Source of the DNA: Psychrobacter sp. BI730
Lineage (GTDB): Bacteria > Pseudomonadota > Gammaproteobacteria > Pseudomonadales > Moraxellaceae
Assembly (NCBI RefSeq): GCF_013414195.1
Contig: NZ_JAATTV010000007.1
Coordinates: forward strand, 62,001-126,000
Length of the DNA: 64,000 nt
Reading direction: 5' to 3'
Made by a program: the position numbers and the translations under genes. Below, piece after piece: positions 15,679 to 26,116 of the stretch. How positions within the stretch are numbered: the stretch's first letter is position 1; every line of letters starts with the position of its first letter. The notes under the pieces were generated by a model, which saw nothing but the letters and a program-made list of their open reading frames with translations, had not been told where the DNA came from and ran no database searches.

Positions 15679-17778
15679 TTAAGCCAATACGTCGCCAACA
15701 ACACAAGCATCCGGTAAGGTAACGACAGTTAAGCCTGTCTTTGGCTCGCCAGTTGACAATACCATGCCTTCTGATACGCCAAATTTCATCTTACGCGGGG
15801 CAAGGTTGGTCACGCAAATAACCTTTTTATTAATCAATTGCTCAGGCTCATAGAACTTACGAATACCGCTAAACACATTGCGAGGTTTGTCTTCGCCAAC
15901 ATCTAGCGTGAACTGTAGTAGCTTATCAGCACCTTCTACATGGTTACACTCTAAAACGTGTGCGACTTTCATCTCAACTTTGGAAAAGTCTTCGATACCA
16001 ATATAGTCAGTCTGCTCGGCATCAGTACTAGCATCTGTTGCAGATGCTTTATCTTTTGCGGCAGGCTTACTATTATCAGTCGCAGCAGGAGCGTCTGCTT
16101 GAGTTAATGATGCTTTAGAATCTTCTACCATCGCTTCAATATCTTTTTCTTCGATACGTTGCATTAATGGCTTGAATTTATTGATTTTATGACCTAGTAA
16201 CCACTCATTACGACTGGCAAAACTTAAATCATCAAGGTTCAAAAACTCTTTGGCATTATTAGTCAGCTCAGGCAATACTGGCGCAAGATAAACCATCAAT
16301 TGACGGAAGATATTGATAGCGACCGAGCAGACGTCTTGAACCTCTTGCTCAGTACCCTCCAACTTCGCTAGTGACCATGGTTTTTTGGCATCGATATATT
16401 CGTTGGCTTTGTCCGCACATTGCATGATTAAACGCATAGCACGCGAGAATTCACGATTCTCATAGGCAGCAGCAATCTCATCGCCCGTTTTGGTAATGTC
16501 TTCTAATAGCTCTGACTCGACGCAAATTTCTGACAGCATGCCGTCGTACTTCTTAACCAAGAACCCTGCACTACGACTGGCGATATTGACGACTTTACCA
16601 ACCAAGTCAGAGTTGACCTTTTGCATAAAGTCTTCTAAGTCTAAGTTAATGTCTTCAACTTTATCAGACAGTTTGCTGGCAAAGTAATAACGCAGATATT
16701 CAGGATGTAAGTGCTCAGCATAAGTCTCGGCCTTGATAAAAGTACCACGTGACTTACTCATTTTTTCGCCATTGACCATCAAGAAACCATGGGCAAAGAC
16801 GCCAGTCGGTGTACGGTATTCGCTACCAGCTAGCATGGCTGGCCAAAACAAGGCATGGAAGTAAACGATGTCTTTGCCGATGAAGTGATAAACCTCGGTT
16901 TTGTGCTCGTTTTCTTGTGCCCAGTAGCGGTCAAAATCAAGCGCTTGGTCTGTCCCTGCACGCTTATCACATAGGTTTTTAAAGCTTGCCATGTAGCCGA
17001 CTGGCGCATCTAGCCACACATAAAAGTATTTGTCTGGCTCATCACTTGGGGTGTCTGGAATTTGGAAGCCGAAGTAGGGCGCATCGCGTGAGATATCCCA
17101 GCTGGCAAGTCCTGCCTCAAACCATTCTTGAAGTTTGTTGGCGACTGACGTTTGCAAACGGTTGTCACTGCGCGTCCAGTCTTTTAGGAACTGTTCAAAC
17201 TCTGGCAAGTCAAAGAAATAATGCTTAGAGGTTTTGAGCACAGGCGTTGCATTAGACAGTGTCGAATGTGGGTCTTTTAGATCCGTTGCATCATAAGTGG
17301 TGCCACATACTTCACAGTTATCGCCGTACTGGTCTGGTGAATCACACTCTGGACAAGTACCTTTGACAAAGCGATCGGCTAGAAATAATTGCTTTTCAGG
17401 ATCAAACAGTTGCTCGACATCTTTTGTGCTGATATGACCAGCATCATTGAGACGACGATAAATCAGCTCAGAGAACTGTTTGTTTTCTTCTGAATGAGTG
17501 CTGTGGTAATTATCAAAGTTGATAAGGAACTTTGAAAAATCCGCTTCATGTGAGGCTTTAACTGAGGCAATTTGTTCCTCTGGCGTTACGCCGTTGGCTT
17601 CTGCTTTGAGCATGATTGCCGTACCGTGTGCATCATCCGCGCAGACATAGGTGACCTGATGGCCTTGCGCTTTCATCGCACGTACCCAAATGTCAGTCTG
17701 AATATACTCTACAAGATGCCCCAAATGGATATAGCCATTGGCGTAGGGCAGCGCACTGGTTACTAGAATCTCACGCAC
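15679..17778 (-). CDS. metG: Methionyl-tRNA synthetase
   Basis: Class I aminoacyl-tRNA synthetase that charges tRNA-Met and tRNA-fMet. The 699 residues fit the long dimeric form (E. coli 677). The HIGH-type motif is HLGH at 18-21. A zinc knuckle has Cys142, Cys145, Cys155 and Cys158. KMSKS is at 339-343. A helical anticodon-binding domain follows, and a C-terminal EMAP/tRNA-binding OB domain spans roughly 595-699 ([20 protein letters not shown]). A linker around 560-595 is Ala/Asp/Lys rich. The start is GTG at 17778 with AGGTGA 5 nt upstream, and the protein then begins with the canonical [14 protein letters not shown]. Monocistronic, ending at a bidirectional terminator. Confidence 0.97.
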   Translation of the reverse strand: MREILVTSALPYANGYIHLGHLVEYIQTDIWVRAMKAQGHQVTYVCADDAHGTAIMLKAEANGVTPEEQIASVKASHEADFSKFLINFDNYHSTHSEENKQFSELIYRRLNDAGHISTKDVEQLFDPEKQLFLADRFVKGTCPECDSPDQYGDNCEVCGTTYDATDLKDPHSTLSNATPVLKTSKHYFFDLPEFEQFLKDWTRSDNRLQTSVANKLQEWFEAGLASWDISRDAPYFGFQIPDTPSDEPDKYFYVWLDAPVGYMASFKNLCDKRAGTDQALDFDRYWAQENEHKTEVYHFIGKDIVYFHALFWPAMLAGSEYRTPTGVFAHGFLMVNGEKMSKSRGTFIKAETYAEHLHPEYLRYYFASKLSDKVEDINLDLEDFMQKVNSDLVGKVVNIASRSAGFLVKKYDGMLSEICVESELLEDITKTGDEIAAAYENREFSRAMRLIMQCADKANEYIDAKKPWSLAKLEGTEQEVQDVCSVAINIFRQLMVYLAPVLPELTNNAKEFLNLDDLSFASRNEWLLGHKINKFKPLMQRIEEKDIEAMVEDSKASLTQADAPAATDNSKPAAKDKASATDASTDAEQTDYIGIEDFSKVEMKVAHVLECNHVEGADKLLQFTLDVGEDKPRNVFSGIRKFYEPEQLINKKVICVTNLAPRKMKFGVSEGMVLSTGEPKTGLTVVTLPDACVVGDVLA

Positions 17779-18137
17779 AAAATCACCTATATTTTTATAT
17801 AAACGGGTTAGTTATCGAACATCTCAAGCGGTTCATCGCTCATCGATGCGACATCGTTAATGCTAAAAACTTCTAAAAATAATAAAAATTCAAAAAGTGT
17901 GCCTATGATACCGTAAATCAAATAAATTTGTGATATTCCTTGGTAATTACTTCTCATTTGGCAAGCACTAATTAACCACAAACAATAGCCTTGCATTGAA
18001 TCTGGTCATTATAGATTAGTTATCAATCAGCCATGAAAAAACCCACCAAGCAGTATGCCGAGTGGGTTTTTTATTTATCTATTATTCGTTTAGATACCAG
18101 TGGTTAGTCACAATAAATGGCTAAGCGATAATCTACC
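17779..18137. other. Intergenic region metG to GntP permease
   Basis: About 360 bp. It holds the metG promoter region and a terminator at 18036-18072. A leftward 62-codon frame across it has no ribosome site and no coding character. Confidence 0.55.
18036..18072 (-). terminator. Terminator of the GntP permease gene
   Basis: An 11-bp perfect stem AAAAAACCCAC/GTGGGTTTTTT with a 15-nt loop, 66 nt after the permease stop codon. T runs exist in both directions. Confidence 0.88.
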
Positions 18138-19553
18138 TTAGAATGAACCAAACATCGTCCCTAAGATAATAACAGCAGCCACAGCGACCAATGGAATAAC
18201 CATCGTAACCATCGCCAAATTTAAATAAGATTGCTTATGGGTCAGACCACAAATCGCTAGCAAGGTGATGACCGCGCCACTGTGCGGAAGCGTATCAAGA
18301 CCACCTGCCGCCATAACGGCTACGCGGTGCATCAGCTCAGGGTCGATACCCGCATTGACGGCCATTCTTAGATAGTCTTCACCTAATGTCGACAGCGCAA
18401 TACTCAAACCGCCAGACGATGAGCCTGTGATACCAGCAAGCGTGGTCATCGCGACGGCTTCTGAGATCAGAGGGTTGTCAGGGGTAAGGTTTAAAATGCT
18501 ATCACGAATGATAAGGAAGCCTGCGAGCGACGCGATAACTGCACCGTAACCCACTTCTGATGCCGTGTTAAAAATAGGCAACATCGAATCATAAGTACCA
18601 CGGTTGATGGTTTTTTGTAGATTATTCCAGTGTCCAATACGTAGCAGAATTAACACCACACAAGCCACGACCAACGAGATAATAATTGACCATAACCCAA
18701 GTGAGCCTGCGATATTCAAGTCTGGGAACTGAGTTTGTAGACTACTGAAATCTATCGACGGGAATACCACATAGGTCAATATAGCGTTCAAACCAATGAC
18801 CAATACCAGCGGAATCATCGCAATGGTAAAAGAAGTGTGATGAGTGTTTAATACCTCAGCTTCTTTTGCCGCCGCACCAATGCTACCTGTATCCTCTTCA
18901 TCATGCTGACCATAGCCTTCGCCCGCTGCATTGGCTTTTCTGGCACGTGATTGCAGCCACATCCAACCACAAATAAACATGATCGTACCGCCGATGATAC
19001 CCAAGATAGGGGCGGCAAATACGTTGGTATTGTAGTAAGGAATGGGAATAGCGTTTTGAATGGCTGGCGTGCCTGGCAGTGCAGTCATCGTAAACGTAAA
19101 TGATCCTAGAGCAATCGCTGCTGGAATCAAACGTTTTGGGATATCGGCTGCTCTAAACAAGTCTTTGGCGATTGGATAAATAGCAAAAGCCACAACGAAC
19201 AACGATACGCCGCCATAGGTCAAAATAGCACAGACCAAAATCACCGCAAGGATGGCCTTGCTAGCACCGAGCTTTTCGACGACCGTATTGGCAATGGCGG
19301 TTGCTGCGCCAGAGTCTGCCATTAGGCGGCCAAATAGTGCCCCTAGCAAGAATATAGGAAAAAACTTAAGCAAGAATCCACTTAACGCGCCCATAAAAAC
19401 ATCGGTATAAGCGGGGATGGTGTTTAAGAAGTCACCTGATAGTAAGACTGCCAGCGTCGCCATAATCGGTGCTAGGATCAGCACAGAATAACCGCGATAA
19501 GCAAAAAACATGAGTAATAATAGGGTGATGACAATCGCAAATGTACTAAACAT
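18138..19553 (-). CDS. GntP family permease (possible 3-hydroxybutyrate importer)
   Basis: A 471-residue secondary transporter of the GntP/gluconate:H+ symporter family, inner membrane, about 12-14 helices. Family marks are GLLVLGALFGRLMADSG-like FLLGALFGRLMADSGAA, the TALPGTPAIQNAIP segment and ITGSSSGGLSIAL, plus the late GGLDTLPHSGAVITLL. The ATG at 19553 is chosen because AAGGAGGG lies 5 nt upstream; an in-frame codon 60 nt earlier lacks this. It is divergent from the atoE-scoAB-hbdH genes. GntP relatives beside hydroxybutyrate dehydrogenase genes are often annotated as D-beta-hydroxybutyrate permeases, so that substrate is the best contextual guess. A gluconate-type hydroxy acid remains possible. 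Confidence 0.87.
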   Translation of the reverse strand: MFSTFAIVITLLLLMFFAYRGYSVLILAPIMATLAVLLSGDFLNTIPAYTDVFMGALSGFLLKFFPIFLLGALFGRLMADSGAATAIANTVVEKLGASKAILAVILVCAILTYGGVSLFVVAFAIYPIAKDLFRAADIPKRLIPAAIALGSFTFTMTALPGTPAIQNAIPIPYYNTNVFAAPILGIIGGTIMFICGWMWLQSRARKANAAGEGYGQHDEEDTGSIGAAAKEAEVLNTHHTSFTIAMIPLVLVIGLNAILTYVVFPSIDFSSLQTQFPDLNIAGSLGLWSIIISLVVACVVLILLRIGHWNNLQKTINRGTYDSMLPIFNTASEVGYGAVIASLAGFLIIRDSILNLTPDNPLISEAVAMTTLAGITGSSSGGLSIALSTLGEDYLRMAVNAGIDPELMHRVAVMAAGGLDTLPHSGAVITLLAICGLTHKQSYLNLAMVTMVIPLVAVAAVIILGTMFGSF

Positions 19554-19929
19554 GATAGCCCTCCTTGGCAAAATTAAGACAGCGAGTATGTCGCGCTTAT
19601 CGATATAGGTCAATAAAATTAATCAAAAAACCTTATTTTTTATATTTTATTAAACATAAATCCAATTGCGATATTATTGAAGGATAAGGAATACTTTGTT
19701 GACTCGCGTGCTCTTGGGTTATTTTCTAATCACTACGAAAATAATATGTTAAGTTATCACAACTGTTTCACGCATGATATAGCGAGATAAAATGTATTGT
19801 TATGGATAATAATGTAAAATATAATGCGTGCCATTTATCAGGTAGAGTATGCAGTCGTCGCTCTCAAGTCTGATAAAGCTCTAATAATAACTCTTAAAAC
19901 CAAACATCAAATTTACAAGGAATGTGAAT
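19554..19929. other. Divergent promoter region, GntP permease / atoE
   Basis: 376 bp of very AT-rich DNA between two divergent ketone-body transport genes. It must carry both promoters and any shared operator. No dyad stood out clearly enough to call. Confidence 0.55.
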
Positions 19930-21270
19930 ATGTTTAGTGCCATCACTAATGCGAGCGTACAGTTAGTCAACCGCTATCTACCATCCCCATTCGTGTTTTC
20001 GATCGTATTGACCCTCATTGCATTTGCTGTAGGACTGGCAATTACTGGCCAAGATATGATTGCGATGGCAGGGCATTGGGGCAATGGACTGTGGTCACTG
20101 CATAGCTTTGCCATGCAAATGGCATTGGTTTTAGTGACAGGCTATGCCTTTGCCAGTGCGCCATTCATTCAACGCTTATTGGACAATCTGGCTAGTCGTG
20201 TTCACTCTCCTACGACCGCCATTATCGTATCGACCTTGGTGGGATTGGTTGGTTCATGGATAAACTGGGGTTTCGGTCTGATCATCGGGGCTATCTTTGC
20301 CAAAGCCTTGGCAAAAAAAGTGGCCAACGTCGACTATCCGCTATTGGTCGCTGCCGCGTATTCAGGTTTCGTGATTTGGCATGGTGGTTTTTCAGGTTCG
20401 ATACCGCTGACACTTAGCTCGGGCGGTGATACGCTACTGACGTTGTCAGGCAATACCATGACCGAAGCAGTACCTTTATCTCAAACGGTATTTGCAGGCT
20501 ACAACATGCTGCTAGTAGGTTTACTTATCGTTATTTTACCACTCGTCAATCGCTTTATGCATCCTAAAAACCCTACGGTTATTGATCCTAAGCTGATCAA
20601 AGAAGAGATCTACGTCGCGCCCCAAAGAGACACGCCTGCACAAAAGCTAGATGATAGCCGTATTATTGCTGTCATCTTATTGGCCTTAGCACTGATGTAC
20701 TATATCAGCGAGTTTGGTAGTAACGGTTTTAACCTAGGGCTAAATATCGTCATTGGGCTATTCCTATTTATAGGTTTGCTATCGCATGGCACGTTAGAGC
20801 GTTATTATCGTGCCGTACACTCGGGGATAGGTGGCATCACGGGTATTGTGCTATTGTTCCCGTTCTACGGTGGCATCATGGGCATTATGACGGGAGCAAA
20901 TGCGGATGGTATCTCTATCAGTACGCAAGTGACCGAATTTTTTGTCAATTCAGCTTCTGCCGACAGCTTTCCGATTTTTGCATTTTTAAGTGCTGGTTTG
21001 GTCAACGTCTTTGTACCATCGGGCGGTGGACAGTTTGCGGTACAAGGCCCTGTTATGATTCCTGCTGGTATCGAACTGGGTGTTAGTCCAGCCATTACTG
21101 CAATGGCGATTGCATGGGGTGACGCATGGACCAACATGATTCAGCCGTTTTGGGCTTTGCCATTATTGGGTATCGCAGGTTTGGATGCACGCGCTATCAT
21201 GGGCTACTGCCTAATAGTATTGGCAGTATCGGGTGCTATTATCATGAGCGTGTTTTGGCTATTGGTATAG
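19930..21270 (+). CDS. atoE: Short-chain fatty acid transporter
   Basis: A 446-residue inner-membrane permease of the AtoE family (E. coli AtoE is 440), which imports short-chain fatty acids such as acetoacetate and butyrate. Conserved stretches are RYLPSPFVFSIVLTLIAF at the N-terminus, the WINWGFGLIIGAIFAK helix, HGGFSGSIPLTL, FVPSGGGQFAVQGPV and GDAWTNMIQPFWALPLLGI near the C-terminus. The ATG at 19930 follows AAGGAA with 7 nt spacing. A GTG 6 nt earlier would be too close to it. It lies upstream of the CoA-transferase genes with a 255-bp gap, so it may have its own transcript as well as a shared one. Imported acetoacetate would be activated by ScoAB. Confidence 0.93.
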   Translation: MFSAITNASVQLVNRYLPSPFVFSIVLTLIAFAVGLAITGQDMIAMAGHWGNGLWSLHSFAMQMALVLVTGYAFASAPFIQRLLDNLASRVHSPTTAIIVSTLVGLVGSWINWGFGLIIGAIFAKALAKKVANVDYPLLVAAAYSGFVIWHGGFSGSIPLTLSSGGDTLLTLSGNTMTEAVPLSQTVFAGYNMLLVGLLIVILPLVNRFMHPKNPTVIDPKLIKEEIYVAPQRDTPAQKLDDSRIIAVILLALALMYYISEFGSNGFNLGLNIVIGLFLFIGLLSHGTLERYYRAVHSGIGGITGIVLLFPFYGGIMGIMTGANADGISISTQVTEFFVNSASADSFPIFAFLSAGLVNVFVPSGGGQFAVQGPVMIPAGIELGVSPAITAMAIAWGDAWTNMIQPFWALPLLGIAGLDARAIMGYCLIVLAVSGAIIMSVFWLLV

Positions 21271-21525
21271 TCATTTCACTATAAAAGTATTACTGCGTTC
21301 ACCTTGCTTGAAGTATTAGATATACATCTACACTCGGTTGCCTTGTACTATTCTTAAATTGAATTGACTATACAAGGTTATAACGCGCAAAAGAAAAATA
21401 AGCATGATGAGTTTTCGTTGTTAGGTTTTATTAAAAGCAACAATCAAACGGATAATTGAGACACTTAATTCAGCATTAGGTTATGCACGGATTAAAAATA
21501 CAAATAACAGTCATAGGAGATAAGC

Positions 21526-22239
21526 ATGAGTCAATCAAAAGTATATAACAGTGCCGAAGAAGCGCTAAAAGGTGTCGTCAGTGACGGGCAAACGCTCGCG
21601 ATCGGTGGCTTCGGACTATGCGGTATTCCAGAAGCATTAATCGAAGCGCTGCGTGATAGTAAAGTCAAAGAGCTGACTTGTATCAGTAATAACGCTGGTG
21701 TCGATGACTTCGGTCTAGGGCTATTGCTACAGACACGTCAAATCAAAAAAATGATTTCATCTTATGTGGGCGAAAACAAAGAGTTTGAGCGCCAGTACTT
21801 GGCAGGCGAGTTAGAAGTTGAGTTGACGCCACAAGGAACATTGGCTGAAAAATTGCGCTCAGGCGGTGCTGGTATCCCTGCGTTTTATACTGCAACAGGC
21901 GTAGGTACATTAGTCGCTGAAGGTAAAGAGACGCGTGATTTTGATGGGCGTACTTATGTGTTGGAGCATTCCTTACGCGCTGATGTCGCTCTAATTAAAG
22001 CGCAAAAAGCTGACAAAGCGGGCAACCTAATCTTTAATAAAACCGCTCGTAACTTTAACCCAGACTGTGCGATGGCTGGTAAAACCACAATTGTTGAAGT
22101 AGAAGAAATCGTTGAGACAGGGACGTTTGATCCGGATGAAGTGCATCTACCAGGTATTTTTGTTCAACGTATTGTGCTGAATGCTAGCCCTGAAAAACGT
22201 ATCGAAAAAACCACGACTAAAGCGCTAGAAGGCGCTTAG
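21526..22239 (+). CDS. scoA: Succinyl-CoA:3-ketoacid CoA-transferase subunit A
   Basis: Alpha subunit of 3-oxoacid CoA-transferase (237 residues), which moves CoA from succinyl-CoA or acetyl-CoA to acetoacetate. The family I signature [10 protein letters not shown] at about residues 23-32 binds CoA. Downstream stretches [17 protein letters not shown] and [13 protein letters not shown] are typical of ScoA rather than of the shorter AtoD. AGGAG is 6 nt before the ATG. The B subunit gene follows after 125 nt, giving the normal A-B order. Together with HBDH it forms the core ketone-body degradation route. No acetoacetyl-CoA thiolase gene is present locally. Confidence 0.93.
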   Translation: MSQSKVYNSAEEALKGVVSDGQTLAIGGFGLCGIPEALIEALRDSKVKELTCISNNAGVDDFGLGLLLQTRQIKKMISSYVGENKEFERQYLAGELEVELTPQGTLAEKLRSGGAGIPAFYTATGVGTLVAEGKETRDFDGRTYVLEHSLRADVALIKAQKADKAGNLIFNKTARNFNPDCAMAGKTTIVEVEEIVETGTFDPDEVHLPGIFVQRIVLNASPEKRIEKTTTKALEGA

Positions 22240-22364
22240 ATAAAATCATGGTTGAAACTTATCGTCAGTTTTTAGATTGATAATAACTTAGATAGCTAAT
22301 TGTTTAGATAACTAACGATTCAGATGAATAACAATAGAATATCGTAAAAAATAAGGAAATCAGC

Positions 22365-22994
22365 ATGGCATGGACAAGAGAACAAATGGCGCAGCGCGCG
22401 GCAAAAGAGCTACAAGACGGCTATTACGTCAACTTGGGCATTGGTCTACCAACGCTAGTCGCTAACTATATTCCTGAAGGCGTAGACGTATGGCTACAAT
22501 CAGAGAATGGCTTGTTGGGTATTGGTGAGTTCCCTACAGCAGATGCCGTCGATGCAGACTTGATTAATGCGGGCAAGCAAACCGTGACTGCAGAAGCAGG
22601 GGCCAGTTATTTTAGTAGTTCAGAGTCCTTTTCGATGATTCGCGGCGGTCATGTCAATTTGGCGATATTGGGTGCAATGGAAGTCTCAGAAAAAGGTGAC
22701 CTTGCTAACTGGATGATTCCCAAAAAAATGGTCAAAGGTATGGGCGGGGCGATGGATTTGGTCGCAGGCGTACAGCGCGTGATTGTATTGATGGAACAGG
22801 TCAATAAGCATGGCGATCCAAAAATCTTAGCCAACTGTGAGCTACCATTGACGGGCAAAGGCGTGGTTGATCGTATCATTACTGAGCTTGCCGTATTAGA
22901 TGTTACTGACAGTGGCCTAAAATTGGTTGAATTAGCAGATGGTGTTAGCTTTGACGAGTTACAAGAAAAAACGCCAGTCAGTATTGCTCAATAG
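22365..22994 (+). CDS. scoB: Succinyl-CoA:3-ketoacid CoA-transferase subunit B
   Basis: Beta subunit of the CoA-transferase (209 residues). The catalytic glutamate that forms the enzyme-CoA thioester is Glu47 in SENGLLGIG. The substrate loop [17 protein letters not shown] segment ([20 protein letters not shown]) and [23 protein letters not shown] follow. The family signature is complete. AAGGAA lies 8 nt before the ATG. It sits between scoA and the hydroxybutyrate dehydrogenase gene and is presumably co-transcribed with both. The A and B subunits assemble as a heterotetramer in the cytoplasm. Confidence 0.93.
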   Translation: MAWTREQMAQRAAKELQDGYYVNLGIGLPTLVANYIPEGVDVWLQSENGLLGIGEFPTADAVDADLINAGKQTVTAEAGASYFSSSESFSMIRGGHVNLAILGAMEVSEKGDLANWMIPKKMVKGMGGAMDLVAGVQRVIVLMEQVNKHGDPKILANCELPLTGKGVVDRIITELAVLDVTDSGLKLVELADGVSFDELQEKTPVSIAQ

Positions 22995-23036
22995 GATTTA
23001 TCTTCTGATATTTATAGATCATAATAAGGAACCTAT

Positions 23037-23837
23037 ATGGCCACCCAATTACAGCAGGATTTGACAGGCAAAGTAGCATTGGTCACTGGCTCTGCAAGTG
23101 GTATCGGACGTGACATCGCTGAAACTTATGCAAAAGCAGGCGCAGCGGTTGGTATTGCTGATATTAATCTCGAAGCAGCACAAAAGACGGTTGATGCTAT
23201 TGAAGCGGTTGGTGGACGTGCTCTGGCGATTGCTATGGATGTTACCTCAGAAGATGCGGTAAACGATGGTGTACAACAGCTAGTTGATACTTTTGGCAGT
23301 ATTGATATTTTGGTTTCTAATGCTGGTATTCAGATCATTGATCCTATTGATAAAATGGCTTTTAGTGATTGGAAAAAAATGCTTAACATCCACTTAGATG
23401 GCGCTTTTTTGACCACTAAAGCCGCGATTAAGCACATGTATAAAGGCGATAAAGGCGGCACAGTCATTTATATGGGCTCTGCTCATTCGCATGAGGCTTC
23501 ATTATATAAAGCGCCTTATGTAACCGCTAAGCACGGATTACTAGGTCTGTGTCGTGTATTGGCCAAAGAAGGTGCAGCGCATAAGGTACGTTCGCATGTG
23601 ATTTGCCCAGGATTTGTCAAAACGCCATTGGTAGAAAAACAAATCCCAGAGCAAGCAGCTGAAAAGGGCATCAGTGAAGAGTCGGTTATTAACGATATTA
23701 TGCTGGTCAATACCGTAGATAAAGAGTTTACGACAGTAGAAGATATTGCCCAATTGGCGCTATTTTTAGCGGCTTTCCCAACCAATGTATTCACTGGACA
23801 ATCTATCGTTGCCAGTCATGGTTGGTTTATGAATTAA
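23037..23837 (+). CDS. 3-hydroxybutyrate dehydrogenase
   Basis: A 266-residue short-chain dehydrogenase/reductase that oxidises D-3-hydroxybutyrate to acetoacetate with NAD+. The cofactor loop TGSASGIG is at 17-24, Asp42 (IADIN) favours NAD(H), NAG is at 95-97, and the catalytic Ser148, Tyr161 and Lys165 (YVTAK) are present. The C-terminal region with [14 protein letters not shown] and the ending [13 protein letters not shown] match HBDH enzymes. AAGGAA is upstream of the ATG. It is the last gene of the rightward ketone-body unit, ending at a strong terminator, so hydroxybutyrate and acetoacetate use are coupled. Slight chance that it is another hydroxyacid SDR. Confidence 0.9.
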   Translation: MATQLQQDLTGKVALVTGSASGIGRDIAETYAKAGAAVGIADINLEAAQKTVDAIEAVGGRALAIAMDVTSEDAVNDGVQQLVDTFGSIDILVSNAGIQIIDPIDKMAFSDWKKMLNIHLDGAFLTTKAAIKHMYKGDKGGTVIYMGSAHSHEASLYKAPYVTAKHGLLGLCRVLAKEGAAHKVRSHVICPGFVKTPLVEKQIPEQAAEKGISEESVINDIMLVNTVDKEFTTVEDIAQLALFLAAFPTNVFTGQSIVASHGWFMN

Positions 23838-23857
23838 TATATGTACAAATTGCATAT

Positions 23858-23894
23858 ACCACAACGCCAGACCTACTGGCGTTGTGGTTTTTTT
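23858..23894 (+). terminator. Terminator of the ketone-body operon
   Basis: A perfect 13-bp stem (23858-23870 with 23876-23888), 5-nt loop and a run of seven T, 20 nt after the dehydrogenase stop codon. Confidence 0.95.
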
Positions 23895-24033
23895 ATGCCT
23901 CCAATTCAGCTACACTGTCACGATAGAAGGTTTGGCTAATATACTCATTAACGCTATCAGCTGTAAGATACACAATGAGACAACTTGAGCGATTTGCCAG
24001 ATCTACCCACTTGTATAGGCCATAATAGTAGCT

Positions 24034-25257
24034 ATGTTTAACTTTATGAAGAAAAAAACCACAAAAACCGAAACGCCTCAGCAGCAGGCAGAGCGTGATA
24101 GTGCCGTCGACAAAGTCCTACTTGGATATGAGATAGGTGCCGTCAGTATTGCCACGATGGTCACAGGGCTTGAGCGTGATGGTGAAGCACTTACGTTAGA
24201 CCTGCGTTTGCCAAAAGACAGCAATCCTGAAGTTATCCAGCAGGAGCTTGGGCAGTTGTTACATCCACATGGTATTACTACGATTCATATGAATGTGCGT
24301 CTGCCTGCACCAGAAAAGGGTTCAGGTTCAAGCTTACCAAAGCAGATGCCAAAGACAACCAATGCAATGGAATCTCAGCCTTCATCTGGCGCTAATAACA
24401 ATGCTAATAGCACTAACGCTGAGCCACCGATTACGAAAGCGGCACCTACGCAAGCATCGTTGGCCGCGCATCCTCGTATCCGTCATATTATTGTCGTGGC
24501 ATCAGGTAAAGGCGGTGTTGGTAAATCGACGACGACGGTCAATATCGCACTAGCACTACAGAAGCTTGGCAATCGTGTTGGTGTACTGGATGCAGATATC
24601 TATGGTCCTAGTATGCCAACGATGCTAGGCGTTGCTGATGTGAAGCCGCAACTAGAAAACGAGCAATTTGTACCGGTCGATGCGCACGGTATGGCAATGC
24701 TCTCTATCGGTAGCTTACTTGATGGAGATAATACGCCGGTTGCATGGCGTGGACCGAAAGCCACAGGTGCATTGATGCAGCTATATAATCAAACCAATTG
24801 GCCGCAGCTGGACTATCTAGTGATTGATATGCCACCAGGTACGGGTGATATACAGCTGACATTAGCGCAGCGTATTCCAGTCACGGGTGCTGTCATTGTC
24901 ACGACACCGCAGCATGTTGCATTGCTTGATGCGCAAAAAGGCGTTGAGATGTTTAACAAAACCAACATTCCTGTGCTTGGGGTGGTTGAAAACATGGCGC
25001 TACATACGTGTAGCAACTGTAATCATACCGAAGCGATCTTTGGTACGGGTGGCGGTGAGTTTATCGCTGAGCAATATCAGGTACCACTATTGGGTCAGCT
25101 ACCACTTGCCAGTGGCATTCGTGCACAAGTTGATAAAGGTGTGCCAAGCGTCTTAGCTGATGATGATTTTGCACAGTATTACCTAGATATTGCCAAAAAC
25201 ATCGAAACCAACATCAATAAATTTGCAAAGCCTGTCGATGATAAGCGGATTTTCTAG
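24034..25257 (+). CDS. apbC: Iron-sulfur cluster carrier P-loop ATPase (ApbC/Mrp)
   Basis: A 407-residue Mrp/NBP35-type scaffold or carrier for Fe-S clusters. An N-terminal MIP18/DUF59-like domain (about 25-90) is joined by a Ser/Asn/Pro-rich linker (95-145) to the deviant Walker A GKGGVGKST at 158-166. Switch motifs DADIYGPSMP and VIDMPPGTGD follow. The cluster-binding CxxC is in LHTCSNCNH, near residue 330. The linker is longer than in E. coli Mrp (369 residues), which explains the extra length. No convincing ribosome site precedes the ATG. It lies upstream of dcd with a 134-bp gap. In gammaproteobacteria metG and apbC are often neighbours; here they are about 6 kb apart. Confidence 0.92.
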   Translation: MFNFMKKKTTKTETPQQQAERDSAVDKVLLGYEIGAVSIATMVTGLERDGEALTLDLRLPKDSNPEVIQQELGQLLHPHGITTIHMNVRLPAPEKGSGSSLPKQMPKTTNAMESQPSSGANNNANSTNAEPPITKAAPTQASLAAHPRIRHIIVVASGKGGVGKSTTTVNIALALQKLGNRVGVLDADIYGPSMPTMLGVADVKPQLENEQFVPVDAHGMAMLSIGSLLDGDNTPVAWRGPKATGALMQLYNQTNWPQLDYLVIDMPPGTGDIQLTLAQRIPVTGAVIVTTPQHVALLDAQKGVEMFNKTNIPVLGVVENMALHTCSNCNHTEAIFGTGGGEFIAEQYQVPLLGQLPLASGIRAQVDKGVPSVLADDDFAQYYLDIAKNIETNINKFAKPVDDKRIF

Positions 25258-25391
25258 TGTCCAATGATTAGATAGGGTGCTGGTTGCTTAGCTAGTCTAA
25301 AACCAATGTAGGATAAAACAGCCATCACGCTATAAATTCAGCCGTCAATTCCGTATAATCGTCGCTATTAAATATTTGCTAAGGAACAACA

Positions 25392-25967
25392 ATGTCTATT
25401 AAGTCTGACCGCTGGATTCGTAAAATGGCCGAAGAGCACGGCATGATTGAGCCATACGAGCCAGGTCAAGTACGCTTTAATGATGCAGGTGAGCGTTTGG
25501 TTAGCTACGGCACCTCAAGCTACGGTTATGATGTGCGCTGTGCTCCTGAATTTAAAGTTTTTACCAACGTACATTCAGTGGTCGTTGATCCTAAAAACTT
25601 CGATGATAAAAGCTTTATCGATATCGTTGGTGACGAGTGTATCATTCCACCTAACTCGTTTGCTTTAGCACGTACTATGGAGTACTTCCGTATTCCACGT
25701 GATGTATTGACTATCTGCCTAGGTAAGTCAACTTACGCGCGCTGCGGTATTATCGTCAACGTAACGCCGCTTGAGCCTGAGTGGGAAGGGCACGTCACTT
25801 TAGAGTTTAGTAATACGACTAATTTACCAGCCCGTATCTATGCTGGTGAAGGCGTTGCGCAAATGCTGTTCTTCCAAAGTGATGCTGATGATGTTTGTGA
25901 GACCAGCTACAAAGACCGCGGTGGTAAATACCAAGGTCAACGTGGCGTGACACTGCCAAGAACCTAG
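25392..25967 (+). CDS. dcd: dCTP deaminase
   Basis: A 191-residue homotrimeric enzyme that deaminates dCTP to dUTP, the main bacterial source of dUMP for thymidylate synthesis. Conserved segments are [30 protein letters not shown], the catalytic [19 protein letters not shown] (with the essential Glu in PLEPEWEGH) and the C-terminal [19 protein letters not shown]. Length and every motif match the gammaproteobacterial enzyme. AAGGAA lies 7 nt before the ATG. Its own terminator follows, so it is probably transcribed alone or with apbC. Confidence 0.97.
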   Translation: MSIKSDRWIRKMAEEHGMIEPYEPGQVRFNDAGERLVSYGTSSYGYDVRCAPEFKVFTNVHSVVVDPKNFDDKSFIDIVGDECIIPPNSFALARTMEYFRIPRDVLTICLGKSTYARCGIIVNVTPLEPEWEGHVTLEFSNTTNLPARIYAGEGVAQMLFFQSDADDVCETSYKDRGGKYQGQRGVTLPRT

Positions 25968-26031
25968 TCAGTAAGCGTCCGTTTAAAAGCTTATCAGTTA
26001 TAGAAAGTTAATAAGCCTTTAAATAGTTAAT

Positions 26032-26068
26032 AAAAAAGCTAGTCATATTAAATATGGCTAGCTTTTTT
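26032..26068 (+). terminator. Terminator between dcd and sspB
   Basis: An A-tract, a long stem GCTAGTCATATT/AATATGGCTAGC and a T-tract. It lies between convergent genes and can serve both. Confidence 0.9.
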
Positions 26069-26116
26069 ATTGGGTTAAATAGAGTTGGTCTAAGGTTCTA
26101 TTTATTTCAAGATTTT

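Noticed and set aside
17808..17996. A leftward 62-codon frame upstream of metG
   Set aside because: No ribosome site, no recognisable composition, and it lies across the expected metG promoter.
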